DNA from: Prescottella defluvii | GTDB taxonomy: Bacteria > Actinomycetota > Actinomycetes > Mycobacteriales > Mycobacteriaceae | Assembly: GCF_000738775.1 (NCBI RefSeq) | Contig: NZ_JPOC01000028.1 | Location: forward strand, 172,998 to 236,997 | Reading direction: 5' to 3' | Length of the DNA stretch: 64,000 nucleotides | In this document: one piece after another, positions 34,048-43,120 of the stretch | How the letters are laid out: every line of letters starts with the position of its first letter | Position numbering within the stretch: position 1 is the first letter of the stretch | Notes under the pieces: model-generated | Database searches by the model: none | What the model was told of the DNA's origin: nothing | What the model saw: the letters and a program-made list of their open reading frames with translations, nothing else | Program-made: the position numbers and the translations under genes

Positions 34048-35172
34048 TCAAGTGCCGCTCATGGTCGGGGTGATCACGATGTTGATCGGGCGCTCCTCCG
34101 GGTGGTCGCCCCGGAGCAATTCGATGCCGTACTCGAGTCGATCGAATCCGAGAACATGGGTTCGCATGCGACTGAGCGGGAATCGGCCCGACGCGACGAT
34201 GCTCGCCGCCTGCTGGTAGGCCCGGACACTCGACCCGGCGCACCCGACCAGGCGGATGTTCTTGAGGGTCAACAGGTCGATCGGGAAATTCTCGATCGGC
34301 CGTGTCTTGAGCCCCGCGGACACCACCGTGCCGCCGGCGCGCACGATGTCGAGCGCGTCGAGCAACGGCCCGGTCGCATGCGGCGACGTGTCGAGCACGA
34401 CGTCGAAGCCGCGACCACCGGTCGCCTGCCGTGCCGCCTCGCGCAGATCCTCGGCCTCGACGTCGACCACCACATCGGCGCCGAATTCCGTTGCCAGATC
34501 CAGCTTGTGCCGATCCCGCGACAACCCGGTCGCGAGAATGACGTCGGCACCCGCCGCCTTCGCGGCCACCACCGCGGCGAGCCCGCGCTGGCCGCACCCG
34601 AGCACCGCGAACGTGGTCCCGATGGTGGTGCCGGGGGTCGTGACCGCCCATTCGATGCCGGCCGCCAGCGGATTCCACAGCGTCGCGTCGAGCGGGTTCG
34701 TGGTCTCCGGGAACGGGTGCAGGATCGCGTTCGGATGGATGTAGACGTGCGTCGAGTACCCACCCCACAGCGACGGCGCGTGCCCGGTCTGGATGTACCC
34801 GTAGGCGTTCGGCCGGAACGGGAATCCCGTGCAGCGAATCGTCGTCCCCTCGCGGCAGCCCTCGCACCGGCCGCACGAGAGGAAGGGGTTGACGGCGACC
34901 CGGTCACCGATGCGGACGCCGTCCCCCCGCGCTCCCCCGCCGATGTCCTCGACGACGCCGACGATCTCGTGACCGTTGATCCGCGGGAAGGGTGACACAC
35001 CCGGTTCGTACGCCGAGTGCTTGCCCTCCCACGAATCGATGTCGCTGGCGCACAGTCCGTTCGCCTCCACCCGCAGCAGTGCCTCGCCGGGTTCCAGGAC
35101 CGGAATCGGAATCTCCTCGAACCGCACCTCGCGCGGACCGGTCTGCACCAGTGCTGTAGCCGTGGTCGTCAC
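34048..35172 (-). CDS. Zinc-dependent alcohol dehydrogenase (MDR family)
   Basis: A 374-aa NAD(P)-dependent oxidoreductase. Catalytic-zinc ligands are Cys41 and His68/Glu69 (GHE); structural zinc ligands are Cys100, Cys103, Cys106 and Cys114. The Rossmann motif is VLGCGQRGLAAV. The start is GTG 35172, overlapping the small upstream gene by four bases (GTGA). It is third in the operon after the amidohydrolase at 35435, so it probably oxidises an alcohol intermediate of the same pathway. Substrate unknown. Confidence 0.87.
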   Translation of the reverse strand: MTTTATALVQTGPREVRFEEIPIPVLEPGEALLRVEANGLCASDIDSWEGKHSAYEPGVSPFPRINGHEIVGVVEDIGGGARGDGVRIGDRVAVNPFLSCGRCEGCREGTTIRCTGFPFRPNAYGYIQTGHAPSLWGGYSTHVYIHPNAILHPFPETTNPLDATLWNPLAAGIEWAVTTPGTTIGTTFAVLGCGQRGLAAVVAAKAAGADVILATGLSRDRHKLDLATEFGADVVVDVEAEDLREAARQATGGRGFDVVLDTSPHATGPLLDALDIVRAGGTVVSAGLKTRPIENFPIDLLTLKNIRLVGCAGSSVRAYQQAASIVASGRFPLSRMRTHVLGFDRLEYGIELLRGDHPEERPINIVITPTMSGT

Positions 35173-35438
35173 TTCCGCCCCTCCTCCACGTAGCGGCGCG
35201 ACGCCTCGGCGGCCGCGATCCTCCGGCGCACCAACTCGATCGCCTCCGGCCCGGCTCCCACCCTCTCCAGATGATCCAGTTCGGCGGCGGCCTGCCGGGC
35301 GACGGCAATAAGCCTCTCCGACGCCAGGTCCCGGGTGAGCAGATCCTGCTCGACCCAGTCGTCGGCCTCGATCCGCTCCTCCGCCGTCATCGGTGTGACC
35401 GGCGGTTGCTGCCATCCGAAGGGATCGGGCGAGGTCAT
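35169..35438 (-). CDS. Small protein between amidohydrolase and dehydrogenase genes
   Basis: An 89-aa acidic protein of unknown function. A Pro-rich start (DPFGWQQPPVTP) is followed by an alpha-helical, Ala/Glu-rich body (residues about 18-85). ATG 35438 overlaps the amidohydrolase stop (ATGA), and its stop overlaps the next start (GTGA), so it is clearly translated within the operon. It might be a subunit or accessory factor of a neighbouring enzyme. It is easy to miss because it shares its frame with a longer antisense-like open frame. Confidence 0.7.
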   Translation of the reverse strand: MTSPDPFGWQQPPVTPMTAEERIEADDWVEQDLLTRDLASERLIAVARQAAAELDHLERVGAGPEAIELVRRRIAAAEASRRYVEEGRK

Positions 35439-36598
35439 GGCTTCACACCGTCGTCGTAGAAGTTGAACAGGCGCCGAGCATTGGTCTCGACGATCTTGAC
35501 GACCTCGTCGTCCGGCACGTCCTGGAAGCGGAACTCGGCGTGCTTGCGGCTGTTGGGCCAGTACGAGTCCGAGTGCGGGTAGTCGCATTCCCAGGTGATG
35601 TTGTCGAGTCCGACGACGTGCCGGTTCTTCAGCCCGAAGTCGTCGTCGATGAAGCAGCCGTACATGTTCTTGAACCACAGGGTCGACGGCACCACATCCT
35701 GAACGACGTTCTGGTAGTGGCGATGACGCTCCCAGACCGCGTCGATCCGCTCGAGCATGTAGGGCACCCAGCCGATGTTGCCCTCGGACAGTGCCACCTT
35801 GAGATTCGGGAACTTGTGGAACACCGGCGAGAACAGCAGGTGCGACGTCGAGGACATCATGTTGGTCGCGTACAGCGAGATGGTCACCGCGTACGGGGCC
35901 TCCTCCGCGGTCGCGGGCGGACGGCCCGAGGAACCGAAGTGCATGCACAGCGGCATGCCCGTCTCCTGGGCGGCAGCGAAGACCGGATCCCAGTGGTCGG
36001 TGTAGTACGACGGCAGACCCAGCGGAACCGGATCCTCCGGGAAGGTGATGCCCTTGGCGCCCTTCGCGGCGGTGCGCTGGATCTCCTTCACACACTCCGC
36101 GATGTCCCACAGCGGCAGGATGATCACCGGGATGAAGCGGTCCGGCGCGGCGGCGCACCACTCGTCGAGGACGAAGTCGTTGTAGGCCTTGACGCTCAGC
36201 AGCGCCAGCTCCATGTCGGCGCTTTCGACGGTGAAGAGAGCGCCGGCGAAGCGTGGGAAGGACGGGAAGCACGTCTGCGCCCACACACCGTCGAGGTCCA
36301 TGTCGACCAGGCGAGCCTCGGGGTCGTAGCAGCCCGGGATCATGTCCGAGTAGCGGACGGGCTCCATCCCGAAGTCCTCGGGATTCTTGCCCGCCACCGC
36401 GTTGAGCCCGATCGCCGGGAAGCGCTTGCCCTGATAGTTCCACACCTGCATGGGCGCACCGCCCGACGGCGACGGCTCCTCGACGATGCGGGGGCCGGCC
36501 TCGAGGAACTTGGCCGGCAGGCGGTCGGCCCACACGGTGGGATGCTCGATGAGGTGGTCGTCGACCGAGACGAGCTTCATCCACGGCTGGAGCGGCAT
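35435..36598 (-). CDS. Amidohydrolase family protein (PF04909, ACMSD-like)
   Basis: A 387-aa TIM-barrel protein of the metal-dependent amidohydrolase-2 family, whose members hydrolyse or decarboxylate aromatic or cyclic carboxylic acids. Family features are the start VSVDDHLIE, the central LCMHFGSSGRP metal His, LSEGNIGWVPYMLERID, and WECDYPHSDSYWP with the catalytic Asp; the end NARRLFNF is typical. The N-terminal HxH reads DDH here, as in many PF04909 members. I chose ATG 36598; an in-frame start at 36640 would put the operator at 36623 inside the gene. First of three coupled genes. Confidence 0.85.
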   Translation of the reverse strand: MPLQPWMKLVSVDDHLIEHPTVWADRLPAKFLEAGPRIVEEPSPSGGAPMQVWNYQGKRFPAIGLNAVAGKNPEDFGMEPVRYSDMIPGCYDPEARLVDMDLDGVWAQTCFPSFPRFAGALFTVESADMELALLSVKAYNDFVLDEWCAAAPDRFIPVIILPLWDIAECVKEIQRTAAKGAKGITFPEDPVPLGLPSYYTDHWDPVFAAAQETGMPLCMHFGSSGRPPATAEEAPYAVTISLYATNMMSSTSHLLFSPVFHKFPNLKVALSEGNIGWVPYMLERIDAVWERHRHYQNVVQDVVPSTLWFKNMYGCFIDDDFGLKNRHVVGLDNITWECDYPHSDSYWPNSRKHAEFRFQDVPDDEVVKIVETNARRLFNFYDDGVKP

Positions 36599-36622
36599 TG
36601 GGGCCTCCTGTAGGAAGTCTGT

Positions 36623-36639
36623 AACAAACGATTGTTGCA
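36623..36639. promoter_or_regulatory. TetR-type operator, site A (ARCAAACGNTTGTTGCA)
   Basis: AACAAACGATTGTTGCA, containing the perfect inverted repeat AACAA-N4-TTGTT. It lies 24 bp upstream of the amidohydrolase start. Near-identical sites are at 43515 and 47388. The TetR at 47489 is the likely binder. Confidence 0.65.
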
Positions 36640-36694
36640 AAGGGTTGACGGTGATCTCACCGTTTCGGCGGTATCGCCGCGGGGGCGGAGGACC

Positions 36695-37588
36695 TCAGGC
36701 GAGCGAGGCCAGGTATCCGGGCCGGATACGGTCGCGGTCGATGTCCTCGGGCTGCCAACCGGGGAGCAGGTCGCGACCGTCGAGGGTGCGCACGGGACGG
36801 TTCAGTTCGACGAGGATCCCGAGATTCCGGGTGATCCTGCCGGTCAGCACCTTCGGGTCCCCGGTGCACAGCGCGAGGGCGGCCTCGGCGATGGTCTCCT
36901 CGGGCTCGGAGTTGCCAGTGGTGACACCCGGGACGGTGAGCGCGTTCTCGGTCGCGATCGAGTACTCCGGCGCCAGCGTGTTGACCGCGATGCCGTCCTC
37001 GTGGAGATCCATCGCGGCACCGGTCGTGATCCGGTCGATCATCGCCTTGGTGCCGCCGTACAGGCAGGCGCCGAACGTCGAGTTCGCCGCGAACGGCGGG
37101 CCGACCCGCGGCCCGGCCTGGGTCGAGGAGATGCTGAGGATCCAGCCGGCACCGCGGCGCCGCATGCCGGGGATCGCGGCGGCCGCGAGATCCCAACCGG
37201 CCCAGACGTTGGTCTCCACCGAGTCGTAGAAGGACTCGCGGGTCATGTCCGGGAACAACTGGTCGAAGTGTCGCGCGGCGGCGGCGTTGTTCACCAGGAT
37301 GTCCACCGGCGCCCCGAACACGGACTCGGCGTGCGCGATCACCGAACCGCGGTCCGCGGCCCGGTCACCGAGGTCGAACACCAGGGCCTCGGCGGTACCA
37401 CCGTCGGCGCGGATCTGCGCCACGGTCTCCTCCAGCGAGCCCTGCAGGCGGCCGTCGCCGGCGCGCATCGACCGCGACACCGCGAGGACGTGGATACCGT
37501 CGGCCGCGAACCGGCGCGCGATGGCCCGGCCGATGCCGCGGCTGGCGCCGGTGACGACCGCGACGTGCGGAAAGGTGCTGCCGCTCAT
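36695..37588 (-). CDS. Short-chain dehydrogenase/reductase
   Basis: A 297-aa NAD(P)-dependent SDR. The cofactor motif is VTGASRGIGRAIA (residues about 12-24), with NNAA further on. The catalytic Ser is in SISST and the YGGTK gives Tyr and Lys. It has an insert after the cofactor region (MRAGDGRLQGSLEETV) also seen in the SDR at 59413, which appears to be its paralogue. ATG 37588 overlaps the DUF35 stop. Last gene of the operon that begins at 43417. Substrate unknown. Confidence 0.87.
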   Translation of the reverse strand: MSGSTFPHVAVVTGASRGIGRAIARRFAADGIHVLAVSRSMRAGDGRLQGSLEETVAQIRADGGTAEALVFDLGDRAADRGSVIAHAESVFGAPVDILVNNAAAARHFDQLFPDMTRESFYDSVETNVWAGWDLAAAAIPGMRRRGAGWILSISSTQAGPRVGPPFAANSTFGACLYGGTKAMIDRITTGAAMDLHEDGIAVNTLAPEYSIATENALTVPGVTTGNSEPEETIAEAALALCTGDPKVLTGRITRNLGILVELNRPVRTLDGRDLLPGWQPEDIDRDRIRPGYLASLA

Positions 37589-38031
37589 GCGTTCTCCTCC
37601 GCCGGGGCGAAGTACGGCAGCACGACACCGTCGGTGATCTCGTCGAACGTGACCGCCACGCGCATCCCGATCCGGACGTCGGACACCGCACAGCCGACCA
37701 TGTTCGACACCATGTGGTAGCCCTCGTCCAGCTCGACGATGAGCACCACGTACGGGCTGGTGAACGCGGGCGTCTGCGGGCGGACCACCTCGGTGTAGCT
37801 GTAGACGGTGCCCCGGCCGGCGCTCACCTGCCACTCCAGGGTGTCGCTGCCGCACCCGCGGCACAGCCGGTTCGGATCGAACTCGGCGCGGCCGCAGGCG
37901 GTGCAGCGCTGATAGCGCAGCTCCCCGACGACGCACCCGTCCCAGAACGGCTGCGACAGCACGGTCGGGGTCGGCAGCGGGATCCCCGCCCGCTGCGGGG
38001 CCAGCACGGTGGCGGTCGTGTTCTCGCTCAT
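37585..38031 (-). CDS. DUF35/OB-fold zinc-ribbon protein, partner of thiolase-like protein
   Basis: A 148-aa protein with a rubredoxin-like zinc ribbon (Cys43, Cys46, Cys57, Cys60) followed by an OB fold (VYSYTEVVRPQTPAFTSPYVVLIVELDEG). In steroid degradation, DUF35 domains such as that of ChsH2 bind the thiolase-fold protein Ltp2 to make a retro-aldolase. Here the gene is coupled (4-bp overlap) to a thiolase-like gene immediately upstream, so a comparable complex is likely (inference). Confidence 0.85.
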   Translation of the reverse strand: MSENTTATVLAPQRAGIPLPTPTVLSQPFWDGCVVGELRYQRCTACGRAEFDPNRLCRGCGSDTLEWQVSAGRGTVYSYTEVVRPQTPAFTSPYVVLIVELDEGYHMVSNMVGCAVSDVRIGMRVAVTFDEITDGVVLPYFAPAEENA

Positions 38032-39194
38032 GGTCGCTCACTTCCCAGTAGCAGGACGTCGGTGAAGAAGGCACCGGCACCACCGTTGCTGCACAGCACC
38101 ACTTCCGGGTCGTCGACCTGGTTGGTCGCGCACACGCCCTGCAGCTGGTGCACGGACCGCGCGATGCGCTGGGTCAACTGCACGATGCCGCCGCCGTGGC
38201 TGTAGGACATCAGGCCGCCGTCGGTGGTCATCGGCAGCTTCGGAGCGTCACCGGTGACGTTCTCGACGCACCACTGACCGCCTTCGCCCTCGGCGCAGAA
38301 TTCGAACGCCTCGAACTGACGGATGATCTCGAAGGAGAACGGGTCGTAGAGTTCGGCGACGTCGACGTCGGCGGGCGTGAGCCCGGCCATCGCGAAGGAC
38401 TTCCGGGCCGCGCGGCGTCCGACGTAGCCGTTGGGGATGTCGGACGACCGGCTGCCCAGGTCCCAGCTCGGGGCGTGCTGGTAGGACGGCCCCATGTGGT
38501 CCAGACCGCCGCCGAGGACGTAGACGGGCTTGCCCGGCAGGTCCTTCGCGCGCTCGGCCGTGGTGATGATGAGCGCGCAGCCGCCCTCGGAGGTCATGGC
38601 GCAGTCGAGCAGGTGGAACGGATCGGCGATCATCCGCGAGGCCAGGATGTCCTCGGCGGTGAACGGCCCGCGGCCGTAGTAGATCGCGTCGGGGTTGATG
38701 TTGCCGTTGTTGCGGATCGTCGCCGCGATCTCGGCCATCTGCTCGGACGTGGTGCCGTGCTGATGCATGTGCCGCCGCGCGATCAGCGCGAACTCCGAGG
38801 CCGTGTAGAGACCGAACGGGGCGACGAACTCGTTCGACGGGCGCGTCCACGGCGCGGTGGACTCGCGCTCGGTGTAGCGGCCCGCCTCGCCGTCGGCGAC
38901 GAGCACCGTCTCGCACAGACCGGCGGCCACGACGCTGGCAGCGTGCAGCACGCCGGTGATGCCACCCGGGTTGTTCGCGTTCCACACCGGCCCCAGCCCG
39001 AGCGAGTAGATCAACTGTGGCGCGGTCTTGCTGTACACGCCGTCGATCGTCGTCGGGTCGATGCCGGACTCGGCAATGACGCCGCGCGCCGCCTCGAGGC
39101 TGATGGTGAAGCTGTTGTGGCCCTCCAACACCCGTGCTTGCTCGGTGTTGTAGGCGGCGACGATCACGACGTCGCGGAAGGGATGTGCGGTCAC
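38028..39194 (-). CDS. Thiolase-fold (Ltp2/SCP-x-like) protein lacking the usual cysteine
   Basis: A 388-aa protein of the thiolase superfamily. The position that normally holds the acylated Cys reads NNPGGITGVLHAASVVAAG (about residues 74-92) with no Cys, as in the Ltp2 group, which acts as a steroid side-chain retro-aldolase. The C-terminal part keeps SYSHGGGIVQL and CSNGGAGAFF. GTG 39194 has AGGAG eight bases upstream. Together with the coupled DUF35 protein it is better read as a carbon-carbon lyase acting on an acyl-CoA than as a beta-ketothiolase. Confidence 0.8.
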   Translation of the reverse strand: MTAHPFRDVVIVAAYNTEQARVLEGHNSFTISLEAARGVIAESGIDPTTIDGVYSKTAPQLIYSLGLGPVWNANNPGGITGVLHAASVVAAGLCETVLVADGEAGRYTERESTAPWTRPSNEFVAPFGLYTASEFALIARRHMHQHGTTSEQMAEIAATIRNNGNINPDAIYYGRGPFTAEDILASRMIADPFHLLDCAMTSEGGCALIITTAERAKDLPGKPVYVLGGGLDHMGPSYQHAPSWDLGSRSSDIPNGYVGRRAARKSFAMAGLTPADVDVAELYDPFSFEIIRQFEAFEFCAEGEGGQWCVENVTGDAPKLPMTTDGGLMSYSHGGGIVQLTQRIARSVHQLQGVCATNQVDDPEVVLCSNGGAGAFFTDVLLLGSERP

Positions 39195-39214
39195 ATCGAG
39201 TACTCCTGTCTGGA

Positions 39215-41590
39215 TCAAAGATGAAGGGGGCGTTCGCCGATCACGTCGTCCGCGGTCAGCTGCGCCAGACGCTCCGGCGACACCCCGGCGAGCCGGGTGA
39301 GCACCTCGGTGTTGTGCTGACCGAGTGTCGGCGCCGGCGTCGTGAACGCCGGACCGGCGTCCGAGGCGAACACCGTGGGCAGGCCCGGGATCTCGAACGT
39401 CCCGAGCACCGGGTGGTCGAGCTTCTCGGCGAATCCGCGGGCGTGCGCCTGCGGATTGTCGAAGATCCGGCTCGGATCGACGACGCGGGCGGCCGGGACG
39501 CCGTGGGCGAGGAGGGCGGACTCGAGGTCGTCGAGCGCCCGGACCGCGCAGAACTCGGTGAGCAACTCGTCGAGCCGATCGTGCTGGTCGCGACGACCGC
39601 TCACGGTCGCGAAGGCCGCGCCCCGCGCGGTGTCCGGCAGCTCCAGGATCGCGGCGACCGACTGCCACTGGTCGTCGTCGGTGACGGCGATGGCCAGCCA
39701 GTTCTCGTCGCCCGCACAGCGATAGACGCCCTGCGGGGCGGCGACCGGGCCGCGATTGCCGTCCCGGGTCGGTGCGGTGCCGTAGGCGCTGTACTCGATG
39801 ACCATCTCGGCGGCCACGTTGAGCGCGCTCTCGACCATCGGCACCTCGACGAAGCAGCCGCGTCCGCGGGCCCGCGCGAACTCGAGCGCCGACAACGTCG
39901 CGACCACGGCGTGCAGTCCGGCGACCGGGTCGCACGGACCCTTGAGCACCATCGGGCTGCCGTCGCGGTAGCCCGTCATCCACGACAGGCCGGTGGCCTG
40001 TTCCATCGTCTGCGCGAATCCGGTGCGGTCCCGCCACGGGCCGGACAGCCCGAACGCGGGCATCCGGACGAACACGGCCGCGGGGTTCACCTCGTGGATG
40101 CGCTCCCACGTGAGGCCGAAGTTGTCGAGGACACGCGGCGAGAAGTTCTCGATGACGACGTCGGCCTGCCGGACCAGCTCGAGCAGGACGTCGACGCCGT
40201 CGGGTCGGCTCAGGTCCAGGGTCACACCGAGTTTCCCGGCGTTCGCGCCCTGGTAAACGCCGCCGGCCTCCCACCAGGAGGGCTCGGCGGGGGTACGGGT
40301 GGACGTGAACCGCATGCCGTCGGGACGCTGCACGGACTCGACCTTGATCACCTCGGCGCCGAGCCCCGCGAGCAGTTGCGTGGCCGCGGGTCCCGCCCAG
40401 AACGCGGTGAGGTCGAGGACCCGCACGCCGGCCAGCGGGGCGGCGTCCGTCCCGTCGAGCGGACGCGCCGGCTGGACGCGGGGTTCCCACGGCCGGGTGT
40501 CGTCGTGCGCACCGAGCGCCGGGGCGGGACGGATCGCGTCGGGCAGTGCACCCTCGACGAGGTACGGCCGTCGCGGCTGGACGAAACCGGCCGGGTTGTC
40601 GACGAACACGCCGCGCTCGACGAAATGCGCGTTCTGCGTGACCGTCTCGGGCGTCCCGAGGGGTGACACCGGGATCCGCATCGCGCCGGCGATCTCGTCG
40701 ATCGCCTCCACCGGCATCGTCATGGTCCACGACTCGATCAGCGACTGGAACTCGGCGTAGCGCTCCTGCCGGCGGCGCACGTCGACGATCGAGTCGTCGG
40801 CCAGCAGTTCGGCGCGATCGATCATGATCAGGAAGTCCTGGAACATCTGCGCGGTGATCGTGCAGAAGCCGACGTAGCCGTCGAGGCACCGCTCGATCGA
40901 CGGAATCTCGACCGTGCGGGGCGTGCGGCGGCCGGGCGCACCCGCCAGGACGGCGGTCACCGGGTGGTGCAGAGCCATTGCGACGCCCATGGATTCGAGC
41001 ATCGACAGGTCCGCCCACTCACCACCGCGTCCCCGCGAGACCGCACCGAGACGCAGGCCGAGGGCCGTCGCGGCAGCGAAGGATCCCGCGATCCACTCGC
41101 CGAGGCGGCCACCGGCCTGCAACGGCTCGCGGCCCTCGGGACCGCGGATCGCCAGCGAGCCGGCGAGGGCCTGCAGCGTGAACTCGGTGGCCGGCCGATC
41201 GGCCCACGGACCGCTCCGGCCGAACGGCGTGATCGACAGGATGTCGAGTCCGGGGTGTCGCGACCGGATCGACTCGATCTCCGCCGTCGACAGTTCACCG
41301 GACTCGACCACCAGGTCCGCACCGGCGACGAAGTCAAGGACGCGAGCGTCGGCCGGCAGCCCCCGGATCGACCGCTTGCCGGCCGCGAGGTACTGGAACA
41401 GCGCCCCGCCGCCCGGACCGGCGTCCCCGCCCAGACGCCACCGCCGGAGCGGATCGCCGTCCGGGCCGGACTCGACCTTGACGACGTCGGCGCCCGCATC
41501 CACCAGCATCTTGGTGCAGTACCCGCCGGCGACTCCCGTGGAGAAGTCGACCACGCGAAAATCCTGGAGCAGCGAATGTGGCTGTTGCAC
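39215..41590 (-). CDS. Tandem CaiB/BaiF (class III) CoA-transferase fusion
   Basis: A 791-aa protein made of two class III CoA-transferase domains. The first is about 1-390 (VVDFSTGVAGGYCTKMLVDAGADVVKVE) and the second about 400-791 (VLDLTAFWAGPAATQLLAGLGAEVIKVE). Where formyl-CoA transferase has its catalytic Asp (SMQDA), the first domain has SMLES and the second PMVES, that is Glu in both. Family members move CoA between acids or racemise acyl-CoAs. GTG 41590 with an AAAGGA site was chosen; the open frame beyond it is antisense to the synthetase gene. Co-transcribed with an acyl-CoA synthetase. Confidence 0.85.
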   Translation of the reverse strand: MQQPHSLLQDFRVVDFSTGVAGGYCTKMLVDAGADVVKVESGPDGDPLRRWRLGGDAGPGGGALFQYLAAGKRSIRGLPADARVLDFVAGADLVVESGELSTAEIESIRSRHPGLDILSITPFGRSGPWADRPATEFTLQALAGSLAIRGPEGREPLQAGGRLGEWIAGSFAAATALGLRLGAVSRGRGGEWADLSMLESMGVAMALHHPVTAVLAGAPGRRTPRTVEIPSIERCLDGYVGFCTITAQMFQDFLIMIDRAELLADDSIVDVRRRQERYAEFQSLIESWTMTMPVEAIDEIAGAMRIPVSPLGTPETVTQNAHFVERGVFVDNPAGFVQPRRPYLVEGALPDAIRPAPALGAHDDTRPWEPRVQPARPLDGTDAAPLAGVRVLDLTAFWAGPAATQLLAGLGAEVIKVESVQRPDGMRFTSTRTPAEPSWWEAGGVYQGANAGKLGVTLDLSRPDGVDVLLELVRQADVVIENFSPRVLDNFGLTWERIHEVNPAAVFVRMPAFGLSGPWRDRTGFAQTMEQATGLSWMTGYRDGSPMVLKGPCDPVAGLHAVVATLSALEFARARGRGCFVEVPMVESALNVAAEMVIEYSAYGTAPTRDGNRGPVAAPQGVYRCAGDENWLAIAVTDDDQWQSVAAILELPDTARGAAFATVSGRRDQHDRLDELLTEFCAVRALDDLESALLAHGVPAARVVDPSRIFDNPQAHARGFAEKLDHPVLGTFEIPGLPTVFASDAGPAFTTPAPTLGQHNTEVLTRLAGVSPERLAQLTADDVIGERPLHL

Positions 41591-41616
41591 AGTGGTTCCT
41601 TTCGCTCGTCGCACGG

Positions 41617-43113
41617 TCAGGCGGTGGCCGCAGCGAACTGCTCGCGCAGCACGCGTCGCAGCACCTTGCCCATGTCGTTGCGGGGCAGGTCGGCACGAAA
41701 CTCGACGAAGGCGGGCACCCGGGACGAGCGCAGTCGGGCACCGACCCAGTCCTGGATGTCGGCGTCGGTGACGGCGCCGTCCGCGCATGGCACGACCGCC
41801 GCGACCACGACCTCGCCCCACTGGTCGTCGGGAACGCCGTAGACCACGACGTCGTCGACGTGCGGGTGGTCGCCGATGGCGTCCTCGATCTCGCCCGGGG
41901 ACAGGTTCTCCCCGCCGCGGACGATCACATCGTCGAGGCGGCCCTCGACGTAGACGTAGCCGTCGTCGTCGATCCATCCGCCGTCCCGGGTCCGGAACCA
42001 GCCGTCGTCGTCGAGCAGCGAAGCGCCGGAGTACTCCCCCGACACCTGGGCGCCGCGCACCCACAGTTCGCCGCGTTCACCGGCCGGAACGCCGCGCCCG
42101 TCCTCGTCCCGGACCACGATCTCGACGTCGGGAACGGGTAGTCCTACGGACCCCAACCGGCGCTTGACCGCGGGATCGGTCGACACCAGTGCCGCGCGGT
42201 GGTCCCGCGGCCCGAGAACCGCGATCGACGAGGATGTTTCGGTGAGGCCGTAGCCGTTGACGAAGTCGACGCCCGGCAGCAGTTCGAGCGCCCGTTCGAC
42301 GACGGGCAGCGGCATCCGGCCACCGCCGTAGGACAGGTGCCGCAGCGACGGCAGCCCCTGTCCGTCCTCGGCGAGGACGTCGACGATGCGTGCGAGCATC
42401 GTCGGCACCACCATGGCGTGGGTGATGTCCTGCTCACGCACGAGCCGGACCCACTCGCGTTCGTCGAAGTTGGGCATCTGGACGATGCGGCGGCCGCTGT
42501 ACAGGCCGGTGAGCAGGCCCGCCACGCCCGCGATGTGGTACGGCGGCACGCTCACCAGTGCGGCCTCGTCCGGACCGGCGCTGAACAGTTCGGTGCCACC
42601 GAGGACGTACGAGACCAGGTGCCGGTGCCGCAGGATCGCGACCTTCGGGGTGCCGGTCGTTCCGCTGGTGTGCAGCAGGACGGCGGGCGCCTCCGGATCC
42701 TGTTCGGCCGGTGCGATGTCGGCGCCCGCGGACAGGCTCGCGACCAGCGCCTCGGGCGTGACGGTCGCGACGCCCGGGACGTCCGCGGCGACCCGCGCGA
42801 CGGCCCCGTCCGCGACGAGCAGTGCCGGCGCGCGCCCCTCGATCAGGCGGCGCATCGGCTCGTCGGCCAGGCGGTAGCTGATCGGGGCGAACGGAAGTCC
42901 GCTCCACGCCGAACCGAACAGCGCGATCGGGAAGGAGGGCGACGCCGTCGACCCGTAGAGCACGGTCTGCTCTGGCCGGCCCGCTCGACCGGCGGCGAAG
43001 GCGCCGGCCAACTCGAGCAGTCGCGCGTAGCTGAGGCCGTCGTGCTTGTCACCGAGGGCGATTCGGTCGCCGTCCGCGCCCGCCGCGATCTCGAGAAGAG
43101 TCAGAATGTTCAT
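41617..43113 (-). CDS. Acyl-CoA synthetase (AMP-forming)
   Basis: A 498-aa ligase that activates a carboxylic acid as its CoA ester. It has LLHTSGTTGTPKVAI (AMP-binding), NGYGLTETSS, the hinge region GWIDDDGYVYVEGRLDDVI, and the C-terminal catalytic Lys in NDMGKVLRR. It is second in the operon from 43417, and it probably starts the pathway by activating the substrate acid. Specificity cannot be predicted. Confidence 0.88.
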   Translation of the reverse strand: MNILTLLEIAAGADGDRIALGDKHDGLSYARLLELAGAFAAGRAGRPEQTVLYGSTASPSFPIALFGSAWSGLPFAPISYRLADEPMRRLIEGRAPALLVADGAVARVAADVPGVATVTPEALVASLSAGADIAPAEQDPEAPAVLLHTSGTTGTPKVAILRHRHLVSYVLGGTELFSAGPDEAALVSVPPYHIAGVAGLLTGLYSGRRIVQMPNFDEREWVRLVREQDITHAMVVPTMLARIVDVLAEDGQGLPSLRHLSYGGGRMPLPVVERALELLPGVDFVNGYGLTETSSSIAVLGPRDHRAALVSTDPAVKRRLGSVGLPVPDVEIVVRDEDGRGVPAGERGELWVRGAQVSGEYSGASLLDDDGWFRTRDGGWIDDDGYVYVEGRLDDVIVRGGENLSPGEIEDAIGDHPHVDDVVVYGVPDDQWGEVVVAAVVPCADGAVTDADIQDWVGARLRSSRVPAFVEFRADLPRNDMGKVLRRVLREQFAAATA

Positions 43114-43120
43114 CGGGGCC

